A stretch of 64,000 nucleotides of DNA from Irpex lacteus (taxonomy: Eukaryota > Basidiomycota > Agaricomycetes > Polyporales > Irpicaceae): contig MQVO02000010.1 of NCBI GenBank assembly GCA_001986395.2, forward strand, positions 620,001 to 684,000. The letters are read 5' to 3'. Both the position numbers and the translations under genes were made by a program. The notes under the pieces were generated by a model. That model was not told the DNA's origin, made no database searches, and was given only the letters and a program-made list of their open reading frames with translations. Positions 50,453 to 62,400 of the stretch are shown one piece after another. Positions within the stretch are counted from its first letter, which is position 1. Every line of letters begins with the position of its first letter.

Positions 50453-51044
50453 TCAACGCGCCGTCTTCGGTATCGAGATCCGTGCTAGCCATGCGTCATC
50501 GCTGCCGATAAATGAACCCAAAAACGCGTGGATAAGCTCATACTTGCTTACTCTGAGTCGTTCTCCGCCGATTCGGTTTCCAGAGACGGTCGCAATTTCT
50601 TTACCTTCATCAGACTCCCGGAAACTTTCAAGTAACTTTTCTGTGCCCCTCGTCGTTCTCACCGTTGGCTGCACGTCTTCTTCGTCGTGGTTGGTATCAT
50701 GCAATGAGCGTTTTCGTTTGCTTGAGGGAGATGCTGTGGGGTGTCGGACTGGCTCCATTGAGGCCCGCGGGAGCAACTTGACCTTCTTAGGTGGCACATT
50801 CCTCGGCTGTATAGGGTTGCACACGAAAGCGATGGGTTACGCTGGGATTGCTATTGCTGGATGAGGCAACGACACGCTCCGAGTCTGAGAACGCGTCCAC
50901 GATACTGGCGCTCACGTATCCCATGAAACGATCACGTGGGAGGCGTGCCGCTAAGCGCCTCAACGACCTTGCCTGCCTTTCCCCTGTTGTGTACCAATGA
51001 TTAATATTCGATGATGTTTTAGAACTGTAAGCTCTCCTTAGCAT
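50453..51044 (-). CDS. Possible small nuclear protein, unknown
   Basis: Two minus-strand frames can be joined in frame over a 37-nt intron (donor GTGCAA after THRFR, acceptor CCTAAG before KVKLLP). Exon 1 begins MLRRAYSSKTSSNINHWYTT and is Arg-rich; exon 2 has KVKLLPRA, a KRKRS basic cluster resembling a nuclear signal, and ends ISIPKTAR. The short intron and lack of any family make the model weak. It sits between F5 and F6 on the opposite strand. Confidence 0.3.
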
Positions 51045-51603
51045 TGCCAGTCATTTGATAACTAACAATACTATTTATCCCTCTAGAAAGTCGCGTCATG
51101 ATCCAAGGGTACCACAAAAGCGTTCAAGTCAACAACTTTGGGCTAACCTCAGGCTCTATTGCGCTCGACCCCTCCTTCTCTACGACGTTAACTGTGCTGC
51201 TGTGACAGAATAGCTACTTATACTCCACCTAAAGGAGTGCACCTACTTAGACGTTTCTTATGTGGATCAGAGGCCTAGTAAGACGTGGGTCGAGATGGCG
51301 GTCCTGTGCTGCTCAAGTTGGAAGCTACTGGTAAGATTTCTCGTACGTAGTGAAAACTTGGCTTGTGGTGCTCAACACCATTTATGTAGGTGATAACTGG
51401 CTATATATACCAGAGACGTTTTCCTCCCCTTCTCTAACACTTGACAACTCGAGTTGAGCCTTCCTTGATCGTAAAGCGCATTATGTCTGTCGTCACGTAA
51501 CAACTCTACGAGAGCAAGCTTTGGAAAGCCCATGGACTATGACTATCTAATAAAGGAACATGCAAATAGCTATTTGACTCGAAGAGTCGAGGGCGTCATG
51601 TGA
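51045..51603. other. Intergenic, no gene seen
   Basis: No supported open frame; the F6 upstream block begins at 51604. Confidence 0.45.
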
Positions 51604-51656
51604 GTAGGTCCTTGTTTACGCTGTGTTATGGCACCTGTTGACTGACACGCGTTCGT
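51604..51656 (+). promoter_or_regulatory. F-family upstream block (F6)
   Basis: Begins GTAGGTCCTTGTTTACGC, then TGTTATGGC and further on CACGCGTTCG. It lies 325 bp upstream of the F6 start codon. Confidence 0.55.
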
Positions 51657-51928
51657 GTTTTCAGGGCCTCATCGTGTGCTTCTACCCCGCCATAGCCACT
51701 GTAATCGGTCTACTCCGGCGTGTGGAAACACGACCGAGCTCTTGCGAAGGTCGGGCTCGTTTACTTGGTAAGTTGTCTGTATGCGTCTCTGCCTTCTCCG
51801 TATTCTTCAATGTGCTGACCATGCGTACGGTATCAGTTGTCTTGATCGTCATCACACACCGCAAGGTACCGTTTTCCAAATTACAACATTAAAACGTTCA
51901 AAACTGAGTGACAGATCTAGAATACGCG

Positions 51929-53593
51929 ATGTATTCCTTAAAAAAAGTGCGCTCGTGGACCCGATCCCTGTTCGCACCTCGCTACTCTGAAGCAGGCGCG
52001 CACATCCCTCCCGAACTGTTCCCCCGGATTCTCTTCTACGTCAGCCTCGACGACCGTCGAAAACAAATCAGGGAACATGCGGAGGCCGAAGCTAGTAGAA
52101 CGAACACCCCAATCGACGATTGGGATCTCCTGACTAAGCTGATGGAAGCTTCACCCGCTTTCGGTCTCAGGGCCTGCTCTCTTGTATGCCGCTATTGGGC
52201 GAACCTGAGTCGAGAGTATCTATTTACCGGCAGGATGCTCACGATCAGGACGGTCGAAGAGGCTAAAGTGTTCGGGTACTACGCTGCCCATGGGTCGCAG
52301 GAGCTCATTCCCATCGCCGGCCTCATCGAAGGGATGCACGTTGTCTACCTCTATCACAACTCTCACCGGTCGATCCTCGACCTGCTGCACGTTCCGTTGA
52401 TGCGCGATAAATTCTTTGATCTCAGCCTTCGAGGACCGTTTCCTGATACACTACCCCCTTCGAAACTCGATACACCACATTGGAGCGTCACGAATACTGC
52501 TGCCCTATCGCCCTCCGTTACCGCGTACCGGAAAGTCGTACTCTCTTCCATGGACCTCCCTTCCCTCCTACACGCCATCAAATATATTAAACACTTCAAG
52601 TATGCGTCCGAGATTTCTCTCACCTCCTTGACTTGGGACGGGAAGACTCTCATTCCCTTGACTTATATGAAACAGAACACGAGGTTTTATCGTCGGCAGA
52701 TTGAAGTCTCTGTGGAGAAGTGCACGGACGACGTTTTTCTGTCTTGGCAAGTGGCCATGATGTATTCCGACTTCCCGCTTCGGATGGTGGAAGAGCGGGA
52801 CCAGCACTGGGCCTTTGATGTTATGAGGCGCGTTCATTCGTTTTACCAGGACAACGGCTTAACCGGAAATGACGCTGAGTTATCACTGTCGTTCAAAGGC
52901 TGTGAGTACCAGTCACCATCTATCCCGTTTGCACTTCTTGTTGAGAATACACTTCGACAGATTCAGCAGAAGTCACTGGCTACCAACCACTAGCCGTGAT
53001 GCAATTTTTCTATGACCCAGGGCGGACCTCAGGCTCCTCCCTATCCTTATCCAACATTGAGATCCACTTCACCTGCGACATCAAACCGCTCACGCCGTTA
53101 CCGTATCGAAGTGGCCGCACGTCTCCACGACCTATACGCATCATGGCCGTCATGCTCTACGTCGATTTACCCGGCTCAAGTTTCGTAAAAAGTGAAAGAG
53201 AAAGAGAAAGTATAAGGGTAGCTTTCGACTTCCCCGTGTTCCGCAAGACAGTTGAACGGTACTGTATTATACACGTCGTCGTGTTCGCGTTTGAGAGCTT
53301 CGATGTGCTGAAGAGTGTTGTACGCGAACACCCGATGTTAACGGAACCGCTGGCACATGGTACTGAACAGCGGGTGTACCGGTTTGCGTACAAACGTGCT
53401 AATCCTGTGCCTCTGATGCCACCTGAGGGCTATGCGTACCATACTTGGGTTCTGGTGGATCCGATTACGATGGAACCGACAGGTGTGCTCTCTAGATCGG
53501 TCTTTCTTTCATCGGGGCTGACATGTATCGTGTATTCTAGGAGAGGAAACGGAGCGGCGCGAACGTATACTTGCGATGTTCGAAAGATCATAA
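51929..53593 (+). CDS. F-box-like family protein F6
   Basis: Exons 51929-52901, 52961-53482 and 53541-53593 give 515 aa. Halves of the F-box-like unit are IPPELFPRILFYV and RACSLVCRYWANLSREYLF. Landmarks: DTPHWSV, SPSVTAYRKV, SLLHAIKYIKHF, LTWDGKTLIPL, CTDDVFLSWQVAMMYSDFPLR (SW replaces LC). The C-terminal domain contains a Lys/Arg/Glu run (SERERESIRVAF) and VFAFESFDVLKSVVREHP, ending EPTG. The last exon is EETERRERILAMFERS. I chose the ATG at 51929 because frames further upstream start only at GTG. Confidence 0.82.
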
Positions 53594-55047
53594 CGGGTAG
53601 AATAGCGCGATATTGAAGAACTTGAATGGAAACTGGGTCGGCCAAGTTATCTCATGGCTGTACTAGACGGCGAGTGTTGTTCATGTGCCAATAGAGGAGA
53701 AGCAATCGTACAAGCAGCTTGCTGCGCTCTGCTATGAAACGTTGTATCCATGGAATGAGTGTCTTAGGTGAGTCAAGAGCAGTTATATTCGCTGTTAACA
53801 ATAGAGGACCACTAGCAAGCTTCAACGTCCCAACCATAGTCTGCTGACGTTACATAATGACATATCATCACAGTCAGGTGGTGAATTCATCATAGTTAGG
53901 GCCAGATTCATCGCGACGACTAGAGATCCCTTTCTTGTCCGCGTCTGGCGCTTCTTCGATGGCTCTGATTCCCGTGGCCGACCGTGACCACAGTCTCATC
54001 ATACAAAAAATAGGTGCGCCACATGCATGATGCATTGCGATTCAAGACCAAGAAAATGCGTCAAGGTTAGCTGTACATGCCTCTCGTTTCACATATGTAT
54101 CACGATGCACACTGACATACGATGATGAACAGTCAACTACTAGTAGTCAACCGCAGGCGTGAAGAAGTTGACTCCAACACGGCGTCGTGGAGTATCGGTA
54201 CCAGTAGGGGAAGGTCACGTAGTGCTGGGGGTGAGTGTCAGTTTTGTCGTGTGGCTATGAGGGACTGATGGTGGACCTTGAAAGTTGAGCGCCAGAGGGC
54301 TAATGGTAACGACAGATGAACATCGGTGCACAGCTATATCTGTCCCCTGTCTCACTGCCACGTTCATGCAAAGGGATTCAAATGCTGAGTTGCCTCGTTG
54401 TACGAGGGTAGAATGGTATGCCATCTGGTTGGCTGGGCTTAGAATATCGCATCTGTTATGATGTTGCCTGGATACCCTGTTCCGACAGCAGCCACATTTA
54501 AGCTATGTAAGTACTACCCTGCAGTCCATGACCGGGGCCGCTTCACTCTTCCTTTACGAACCCAATTCAAAGTAACTCAGGAAGCAGGAAGTTATATCTT
54601 GCAATGGTATCAATACAACGCAAGTATATCCGCCTCGGATTGTTTTTGGTAGTGAATACTGACTCGGATAATGAACTACAAGCAGTAAAACCGCTGGTGC
54701 AAGGGAGCAAGCGATGGAGGAAGAGGCAGCGGCGAATAAGGCAGGGGAGGTTTGAGGAGTACGCTATCGATTACCTTCTTTGCGGCAGTTTCTTATGAGC
54801 TTTGTGCAGGTCGTACGTCGCCGATGACGGGACGTGCTACTATCAGCGTGACACTGACTCTTCCGGCGACGTCGATGATATACCTTCCTGGCAGCGCAAT
54901 AGCAAACATGATATTGTCGACAGTCACGATAGGATCCAAGTACAAGACACAGGCTTTACGAACACATTTCTTCACGCGATGACGCTCAACATTCCATGGC
55001 GACGCCTCTCGACTGACGAGTGTTTCTCCTTGTCACCCGCGTTTCCT
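53594..55047. other. Intergenic F6-F7, no gene seen
   Basis: The F7 frame is open back to 54802, so part of 54802-55047 may be coding (ATG codons at 54802 and 54979). No F-family upstream block was found here. Confidence 0.4.
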
Positions 55048-56696
55048 ATGGCTTCTGCTGATGCGCTCTCTCGTCAATTATCTAAGGTCAACCTCCCTGA
55101 ACAAATGCCACCCGAGCTCTTCGCTGGTGTTTTGTTCTACTTGGACGAAGCACGGAGCGCTGAAGATTTTCACAGATGGATGTACACTAGGTATCTTCGA
55201 CGACGTGGACATAACGAGCATCAGGGCGGAGACACGCTGGGCAGCCTGAGGGCAGGCTCCCTCGTCTGTCGCTATTGGTCTAACCAGTGCAGACGGTCCA
55301 TGTTTCTTGACTCCGTCCTCTGTATCAACTCGTCAGATGATCTCGACGCTATCCTCAGCTACGCACGGGACGGATGCCCCTCATTGGTTCCAATCTACAT
55401 GCACATCGGGGGACTTGTTGTCACACAAACATACGATGCATCTCATTCTTTCCTTCACCGTCTTCATTATATCACTCAACTAAACAGCAAACGCGGGGAA
55501 TCCAAAATCGAGCTGAAGGCACTATCACTATATGGGCCTATTCCAGATCGGCTTCCTCATCATAACCGTGGCACGCCGCACTGGAGTGTTCCGCCTACTA
55601 TTCCCACTCCTCCCTCTATCTTGTCGTTTGCTCATATTGAAGTTGCCAACATCCATCTACCGTCCTTCAAGCACGTCGTGAAGTACGTGAGACATCTCAC
55701 ACACGCGGTGTCAGCCGTTTACTTCGACAAATTAATATGGGACCAATCCACTGCAGCTCTGGCGTCCAGCTCTATACCACTGGCACGTACCCCTCGAGTA
55801 CCTGTTCCATCGGATCCGGCCATAAATTATGTTGACACCAATGTACATGCACGCGGATGCACTGAGAACCTCCGCCTATGTCTGTATTCGGCATTGGTCC
55901 GTCCGGATTGCCCTTTACACTGGTTGCCTGATGTGCGGACGGCGTTCAGATTGATGGAATCACTGTGGAAGCTGTATTTTGCTGAGGACTCAGCCAATGA
56001 GGAATGTCGCCTCATCTGGGGTGAGTACACCGACATTGATTTTTTGTTTAATGACTTCTCACAATAATTGTATTCAGAACGCGACCACGATCGAAAGCCA
56101 GATGCACTGACCCGTATATCACTCCATGATGCAAGACTTGAGTCCGAGAAGCATTCAGCTGTCTTCGAGGCCGAGTTCGTGTTTGCAAGTCCAGAGGGAT
56201 CATTGCTGCCGAAACCTGTAGTCGGTTTCTACGTAAGCCTCGACATGGACTCAGAATATGGTCGCTCACTCGATCTGGGTGTTCTGATCGCAGCACTCAG
56301 AGGCTATCACCCGGAGCTACCCTTCATCTGCGTCAACTTCAGGTTCTCCAATTTCGAGCAGCTGAAAATGCGGGTGCTGGAACATCCATTGGTCGGTGTA
56401 AACTCTCAGAGTGATCGTATCTTGTACGTTCTCATTTGCAAACGGAGCAATGCAACCGAGACATTTCCGGAGATTCATGTAGCCAATGACTCTGCCAGTG
56501 AAGACGGGGATTATCTTCGAATAGACTCAGTTACTTTGGAACCAATTGGTACGCCTCAGATCAAGTTGCGTTTTTCATCCAATAGTAAGTAGCTAATGTA
56601 TGAACAGGATCAGCTTGGAACGTCTGGGGGGCCGTGAAATATTCATTATGGAAGAAAGCTCATACCCCGCAATCTTCTTCTTCGTCGTACCTATGA
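55048..56696 (+). CDS. F-box-like family protein F7 (most divergent)
   Basis: Exons 55048-56020, 56078-56548 and 56608-56696 give 510 aa; an in-frame ATG at 54979 would add 23 residues. Halves: MPPELFAGVLFYL and RAGSLVCRYWSNQCRRSMF. Landmarks: GTPHWSV, PPSILSFAHIEV, SFKHVVKYVRHL, IWDQSTAAL, CTENLRLCLYSALVRPDCPLH. The MYPDFPLR signature is therefore altered. The exon pattern and both phase-1 introns match the family; exon 2 ends LEPIG instead of PTG, and exon 3 is longer (SAWNVWGAVKYSLWKKAH onward). It carries several insertions relative to its paralogues. Confidence 0.75.
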
Positions 56697-58589
56697 ACAC
56701 ACTCAACTGAACTCCATAGCATAGCTATCGCGCTAACTAGTATCCCCCGTGCATTACTCCTACATCGATATTAATTGCAACCCAGAGCAGTAAATCGGAA
56801 GTCAGAACTCACCGTAGTCAGCGCGGTCTGCAAAGACAGCGATCCGCGCACACTGCAGACAGAGGGCAGGTTAGTTTATGCGTATTCGTGGCCATTCCGT
56901 TAGCGTTCTGGTATCTGTCTGCAGCTCGTTTGGCAGCGAGTAATATGAATTTTTTCTGCCGATGTCGTTAAGTACCTGCTACGACGTCCGGTCTTGAAGC
57001 TTGAAGTGTGGCATTTGGCAGCTTGACTAGGCTGATTCATGCGTAGGTGAGGAGAAGAAGGAGCAAATAGATTTAAAAATAACACGGAGGGAGCGACACG
57101 GAGGTGTACATTGAGGTCGATGAATAAGCGTCCCGTCTGAATTCGTCATGGCAGAGTGAATCAGTATGTGAACCCAAGGCAAGTGACAAGCGAACGAGCA
57201 AGGCCCTAGTAGAATCAGTAAGACGGACACAAGATGAAAGTGAACCTTACCTGTGCTGCATATGTTGTCTCGTCGCTCAGATCCTTATCCGAGTCCGCTG
57301 CATCATTCGCACCTTGCGCCCACAGTAATATCAATGAGGTTTGAACAACTATGATAGACGGAATGCGTTACTTCTGCAACGTACGTATTTGAGTGACAGA
57401 AGATCTCCAATCGAAGTGAGACGTACTGGGCTGATTCAACGCAAGGAGAGCTTTGTCATGTTCATGTTTCCTGTGGATGATGCGTGCCATATACTTGAAC
57501 TAAGCGTTAATTTTCGTGTACTGCGCATGGTAAATCTTAACGGGAGGAGCAAGGCAACTTCTATTGGGCCTGAGAGTAGTACGCTGCAGTGTTGGATAAT
57601 GCCGAGTACGTCGGGGTTGGTCACAACGATGGCCACCTTACTTGTGTGAAATTAGTGACGTCTACGTGTTGGGATCTACGAGGAGCATCGCGAAAAGTGT
57701 AAAAGTCTGAGTGCATTTCGGTGGGTTGTAATAGGCTTGCAAAACCTTCGGTATATCGTGGTGGTGTAAGAGGCGGTCAGTGCCAGGGTGAGGGAAGTGG
57801 ATAGACAGTACTAGCAACTCTCTGAGGCAAGTTATGGCTAGGGTTCGATCATTGAAGATGCATCGGGAAGGTAAACATTGCCTTTTCTATCGAGAGGCGC
57901 TTCCCAGTCTCTCATGTTGACGACCACGACCATCTCAAACTGAGCTCTTCGAGCAAACCCTCTGCAACTCTTCCTAGGTTCGCGGTTTAGGTTGCTGGAT
58001 CCAGATCGCGATGGAATACGTTCTTTTCTGGCTGCAACCTCGACTCCTCGGACCGGTCGCTGGTTCTCGTTCGCAGATGGTTCAAGAAACTTAACTATAC
58101 TGCTGTACTCATCTCTGTCCACTCACCGCTCTCCCCACGGAATGCTAATCTCGGCTGCTCTCGTCCGCTTTGCTTGAACTTTTGGTGTGGCCAGCTTGTG
58201 CAAGACGCATGTGACTTCATACGAGACCTTGTTCGGTGGAACGAAGAGATGTAACTATATGAGGCGAAGTGATTAAGCTACGGTATTGAGGTCGTGGTTC
58301 CAGGTACGTCGCGTTATTGTATTATACTGGACTTTATTCTGAAGATAGCTCAGCGCTTTGGCTACTGGGTTACATGAAACGATGACCGGTAGAAAGCTAA
58401 ATTGGCGACCCGTGGCTACCACGAAAACCTGTGGATAACTATCACTAGCATGGCCTTTTTGAGCTGCGTAGCTGGATAATCCCATGACTTTACGTGAGTG
58501 TACAATAACTTGTGAAGTCCAAAGATGCTGATCAACTATGGTTCGCCAATCGATGCGTAAAAAACCCATCCATCCTGAGGGCTGCAAAC
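56697..58589. other. Intergenic, no supported gene
   Basis: Minus-strand frames at 57838-58122 (MDRDEYSSIVKFLEPSANEN onward) and 58273-58587 look mildly protein-like but lack start context, family or splice partners. Part of the latter may continue the GNAT relic. Confidence 0.4.
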
Positions 58590-58765
58590 AGCCCGTCTTC
58601 CGTCACGGTCTCCTGGGTCTCGCTGAGCACTTGCCATTACCAGCTGGCACCAACACATCTGCCCGCGGCAGCGCGATCTTGATGTTGTCATGCGGTAGAT
58701 ACGGCTCTTCTGTATGCTCGTTCACCTGCATGGAAAGGAACTCGAAGTGCAGTATCATAGGGATC
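58590..58765 (-). pseudogene. Decayed 5' fragment of a GNAT acetyltransferase
   Basis: On the minus strand QVNEHTEEPYL then PHDNIKIALPRADV corresponds to QVNERTGEPYLRLPSPHDNIIITPPRTED of the intact gene at 33829, with a short internal deletion; the DNA also matches (for example GAGCCGTATCTAC). Further on, TVTEDG resembles EVQEDG. Most of the acetyl-CoA-binding half is not found. It points away from the eEF2 copy, just as the intact pair does. Confidence 0.7.
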
Positions 58766-59396
58766 GCTTTGCTCGGACTGCGGAGTCGTTTCTGACTCTT
58801 CATCGTTCCCGAAATCAATAGACTCAAGATACTTATGTTGACTCACAGCAGTACTGTGAATAAACGAGTTGCGCGTCTAGTAGAGTCACTACGTCAACGG
58901 CTCGGTACCTGCGATTATGACCGAGATATCCTTCACTTCCCAGTCGAGAGCGTAGTGGATGGTGGCCAGTCTCTCGCGGAACCTCTTGACTGTACGTCTG
59001 ATTCTCCTCCGCCGGTATCGTTCCCTACCGTTCTGCAAGTCAGATAGTTTCAGGACTCGGAAGCGTGGGGCGATCATCTCAAGCGCGCGCACGACGGTTC
59101 TGGCCATCTAAGCGCCACAACTATCCTTGAAGTTAGTGTAGAACTACCATCTGGTGTGCGGCCGCTTACCTTCTTATATTCGTCGCAACTCACATCGACA
59201 GCTGTATAACACCACTGTGGAATCCAAACGAAGCTTGCGTAATAGCACAACTCCATAGATCTAGCATCATGGTGTAAGCTTCTAAATTCTCTGGTTCTGA
59301 GGTAGTTAGTTACTGACGAAATTGTTTACAGAATCTTTACCGTAGGCGAGTAGATAATTTTACATGCAAAAACTAGTGGAGGTGCTAACTGTTGGG
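58766..59396. other. Spacer between GNAT relic and eEF2 copy
   Basis: Minus-strand frames at 58889-59256 start ELCYYASFVWIPQWCYTAVD and include a plausible intron donor (GTAAGC after DEYKK), but I cannot build a gene or name a family. Confidence 0.35.
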
Positions 59397-59424
59397 ATGG
59401 TCAACAGACAGGATTCGAGAGCTC

Positions 59425-62400
59425 ATGGGCAAGCCTACCAACATCCGCAACATGAGTGTGATTGGTCACAGTGAGGCCCATATTCACGGATCTGTGGACT
59501 GAAGAATCTAAAGTTCTCGCAGCTGACCACGGAAAAGTCACTTTGGCCGACTCAATCGTATCAAAGGCTTGTATGTTGACTGGTCGCCGGCAGACTCGCC
59601 CGTGGTACGGCGATACAACAGATGATACTATCACCATCAAGTCGACTGCTATCTCAATGTATTTCGAGTTGGAGGAGGAGTATGTTAAAACTATCAAGCA
59701 ACCCACCGAAGGTAAGCACGCCCCACCTCGGGCAAAAGCTGATCAGCGCCCGTCCGAAATCCTCACAAAAGGGATTAATTCACACACCTAACGTGTTGCG
59801 GATAAAAGACCTCTTAAGTAAATATTTGTAAAGATCACAGACCATTAATGTTCAAGCGCACATGTAGCCTTTGTTTCGCACGAAAAACGAGCGAAAAACC
59901 GTCGAAAAGTGATCCCTTTCATCGAGCATAAAGGAAACCTCCTTGCTACTTGCCAAAATCAGTCACGCCAGATCGCTCCCGATGGCTACTCAGCCGATTG
60001 TTTACCTTTGTTCACAGCGAAGATTATCACTTTTCGATGGTTTTTCGACGGTCTCATAGCCTGACCTTCGGCCCGGGGGATAATGGCGTAAAAGGATAAT
60101 GAAATTGACCTTTTACTCCAGAGATAAAACCACCTCAAATGGCTTGGTTATATGTGTGAATCGATTGGTGTTGTGCGCCTTTCTGAAAGTCGCTGATCGG
60201 CGTTTGCCTGAGGTGCCCTAACTCGTCAAAAATATCAGATTCTCACACGTGTACAGGCCGCGAGTTTTTGATCAACTTGATCGGCATCCTCGGACCTATT
60301 GACTACTCACCTGAAATCACGCCCACTCTCCGTGTCACCGACGGTGCCCTCGTTGTTGTTGACTGCGTGGAGGGTTTCTGTGGGCAAACCGAAACCTTGC
60401 TTCGTCAAGCGCTGTTGGAGCGTGTCACGCCTGTTCTCGTGATCAACAAGCTCGACCGTGCCATCCTCGACTTCCACACCGACAATGAGACTCTCTTCCA
60501 GGAATTCCGCCGTATCATCGACTCCGTAAACGGTGTCATCTCGATGTACCAGGACAATGCTCTTGGTGATGTCCAGGTCTACCCCGACAAGGGCACCGTT
60601 GCCTTTGGTTCCGGTCTTCACGGCTGGGCCTTCACACTGCGCCAATTCGCCAACCGTTATGCCCAAAAGTTTGGCGTTGACAAGGAAAAGATGATGGCTA
60701 AGCTTTGGGGCGACAACTACTTCAATCCCGCCACTCGCAAATGGTTGACGAAATCTACCGACGCTGACGGCAAGCCCCTAGATCGTGCCTTCAGCATGTT
60801 CGTTCTCGACCCAATATACAAGATCTTCGACACTGTTTTGGACTCCAATCACGACGTCATTAGCATACTGCTCGGCAAGCTCGACATCGAGCTCATCCAG
60901 GACGACCGTGATCTCGAGGGCAAAAGTCTACTGAAGGTCATCATGAGGAAGTTCCTGCCCGTTGACGAGGCTCTCTTGGAGATGATAGTCATCAATCTGC
61001 CCTCTCCCACCACCGCGCAGCGTTACCGTGTCGAGACTCTCTACGAGGGTCCCATGGACGACGAGACTGTCGTCGGTATCCGTGAGTGCAATCCTAGTGG
61101 ACCTCTCTGCTTGTACGTATCCAAGATGGTGCCTACTTCCGAGAAGGGACGTTTCTACGCCTTCGGTCGTGTCTTCTCTGGCACTATCCGTGCTGGCCCC
61201 AAGATCCGTATCCAGGGCCCCAACTACGTCCCCGGAAAGAAGGAGGACTTGTTCATCAAGTCAATTCAGCGCACATTCATCATGATGGGCCGCTACGTAG
61301 AGTCGATCGAGGATTGCCCTGCTGGAAATATCGTTGCCCTTGCTGGCATCGACCAGTTCTTGCTCAAGAGCGGTACCCTTACCACTTCCGAGACTGCCCA
61401 CAACATGAAGGTCATGCGTTTCTCCACTTCTCCTGTCGTGCAGTGCGCTGTCGAGGTCAAGTACGCCGCCGATCTCCCTAAGCTCATCGATGGTCTTAAG
61501 CGTCTCTCGAAATCCGACCCCTGTGTCCAGACCTGGATCAACGAGAGCGGTGAGCACATCGTCGCTGGTGCTGGTGAGCTCCACTTGGAGATTTGCTTGA
61601 AGGATCTCCAGGAGGACCATGCTGGTGTCCCTCTCAATATTTCCGACCCCTTCGTAGGCTACCGTGAAACTATCCGCACCGAGTCCTCGATTGTCGCTCT
61701 CTCCAAGTCGCAGAACAAGCACAACCGTATGTACGTCAAGGCACAGCCTCTCGAGGAGGAGTTGACCCTCGCCATCGAAGCAGGCAAGGTCTCTGCCAGT
61801 CAGGACTCCAACATCCGAGCAGGCCTCCTTGCGGACAAGTTTGGTTGGGACGTCACCGAAGCCAGGAAGATTTGGTGCTTCGGCCCCGATACCACTGGCC
61901 CCAACTTGCTCGTCGATGTCACCAAGGGTGTGCAGTACCTCAACGAAATCAAGGATTCGTGTGTTGCTGCCTTCCAGTGGGCGACCAAGGAGGGGGTCTG
62001 CTGCGAGGAGAACGTCCGTGGTGTCAGGTTCAACATCCTCGACGTTACGGTAAGTACCATCGTCGTTGGTTTCCTGATAGCATATACTCATGTTAATATG
62101 TTCATTCAACTAGCTACTCAGTGATGCCATCCATCGTGGTGGGGGACAGGTTATCCCTATGTGTCGTCGTGTCTGCTACGCCGCTTGTTTGCTCGCAGAC
62201 CCCGGGCTCCTGGAGCCCGTCTACTTGGTTGAGATCCAGTGCACGGAGTCTGTCGTCGGTGGTGTCCACTCTGTGCTTAGTCAGCGTCGTGGTAAGGTCT
62301 TCAGCGAGGAGCAGAAGCCCGGAGCCCCCATGCTTACGGTCAAGGCTTACCTGCCCGTTGCTGAGTCGTTCGGCTTCCACGGTGACCTCTATGCCGCCAC

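Noticed and set aside
59397..59405. ATGGTCAAC as the MVN start of the eEF2 copy
   Set aside because: The frame is shifted relative to the following exon text and hits a stop soon; a chance match or relic cannot be told apart.
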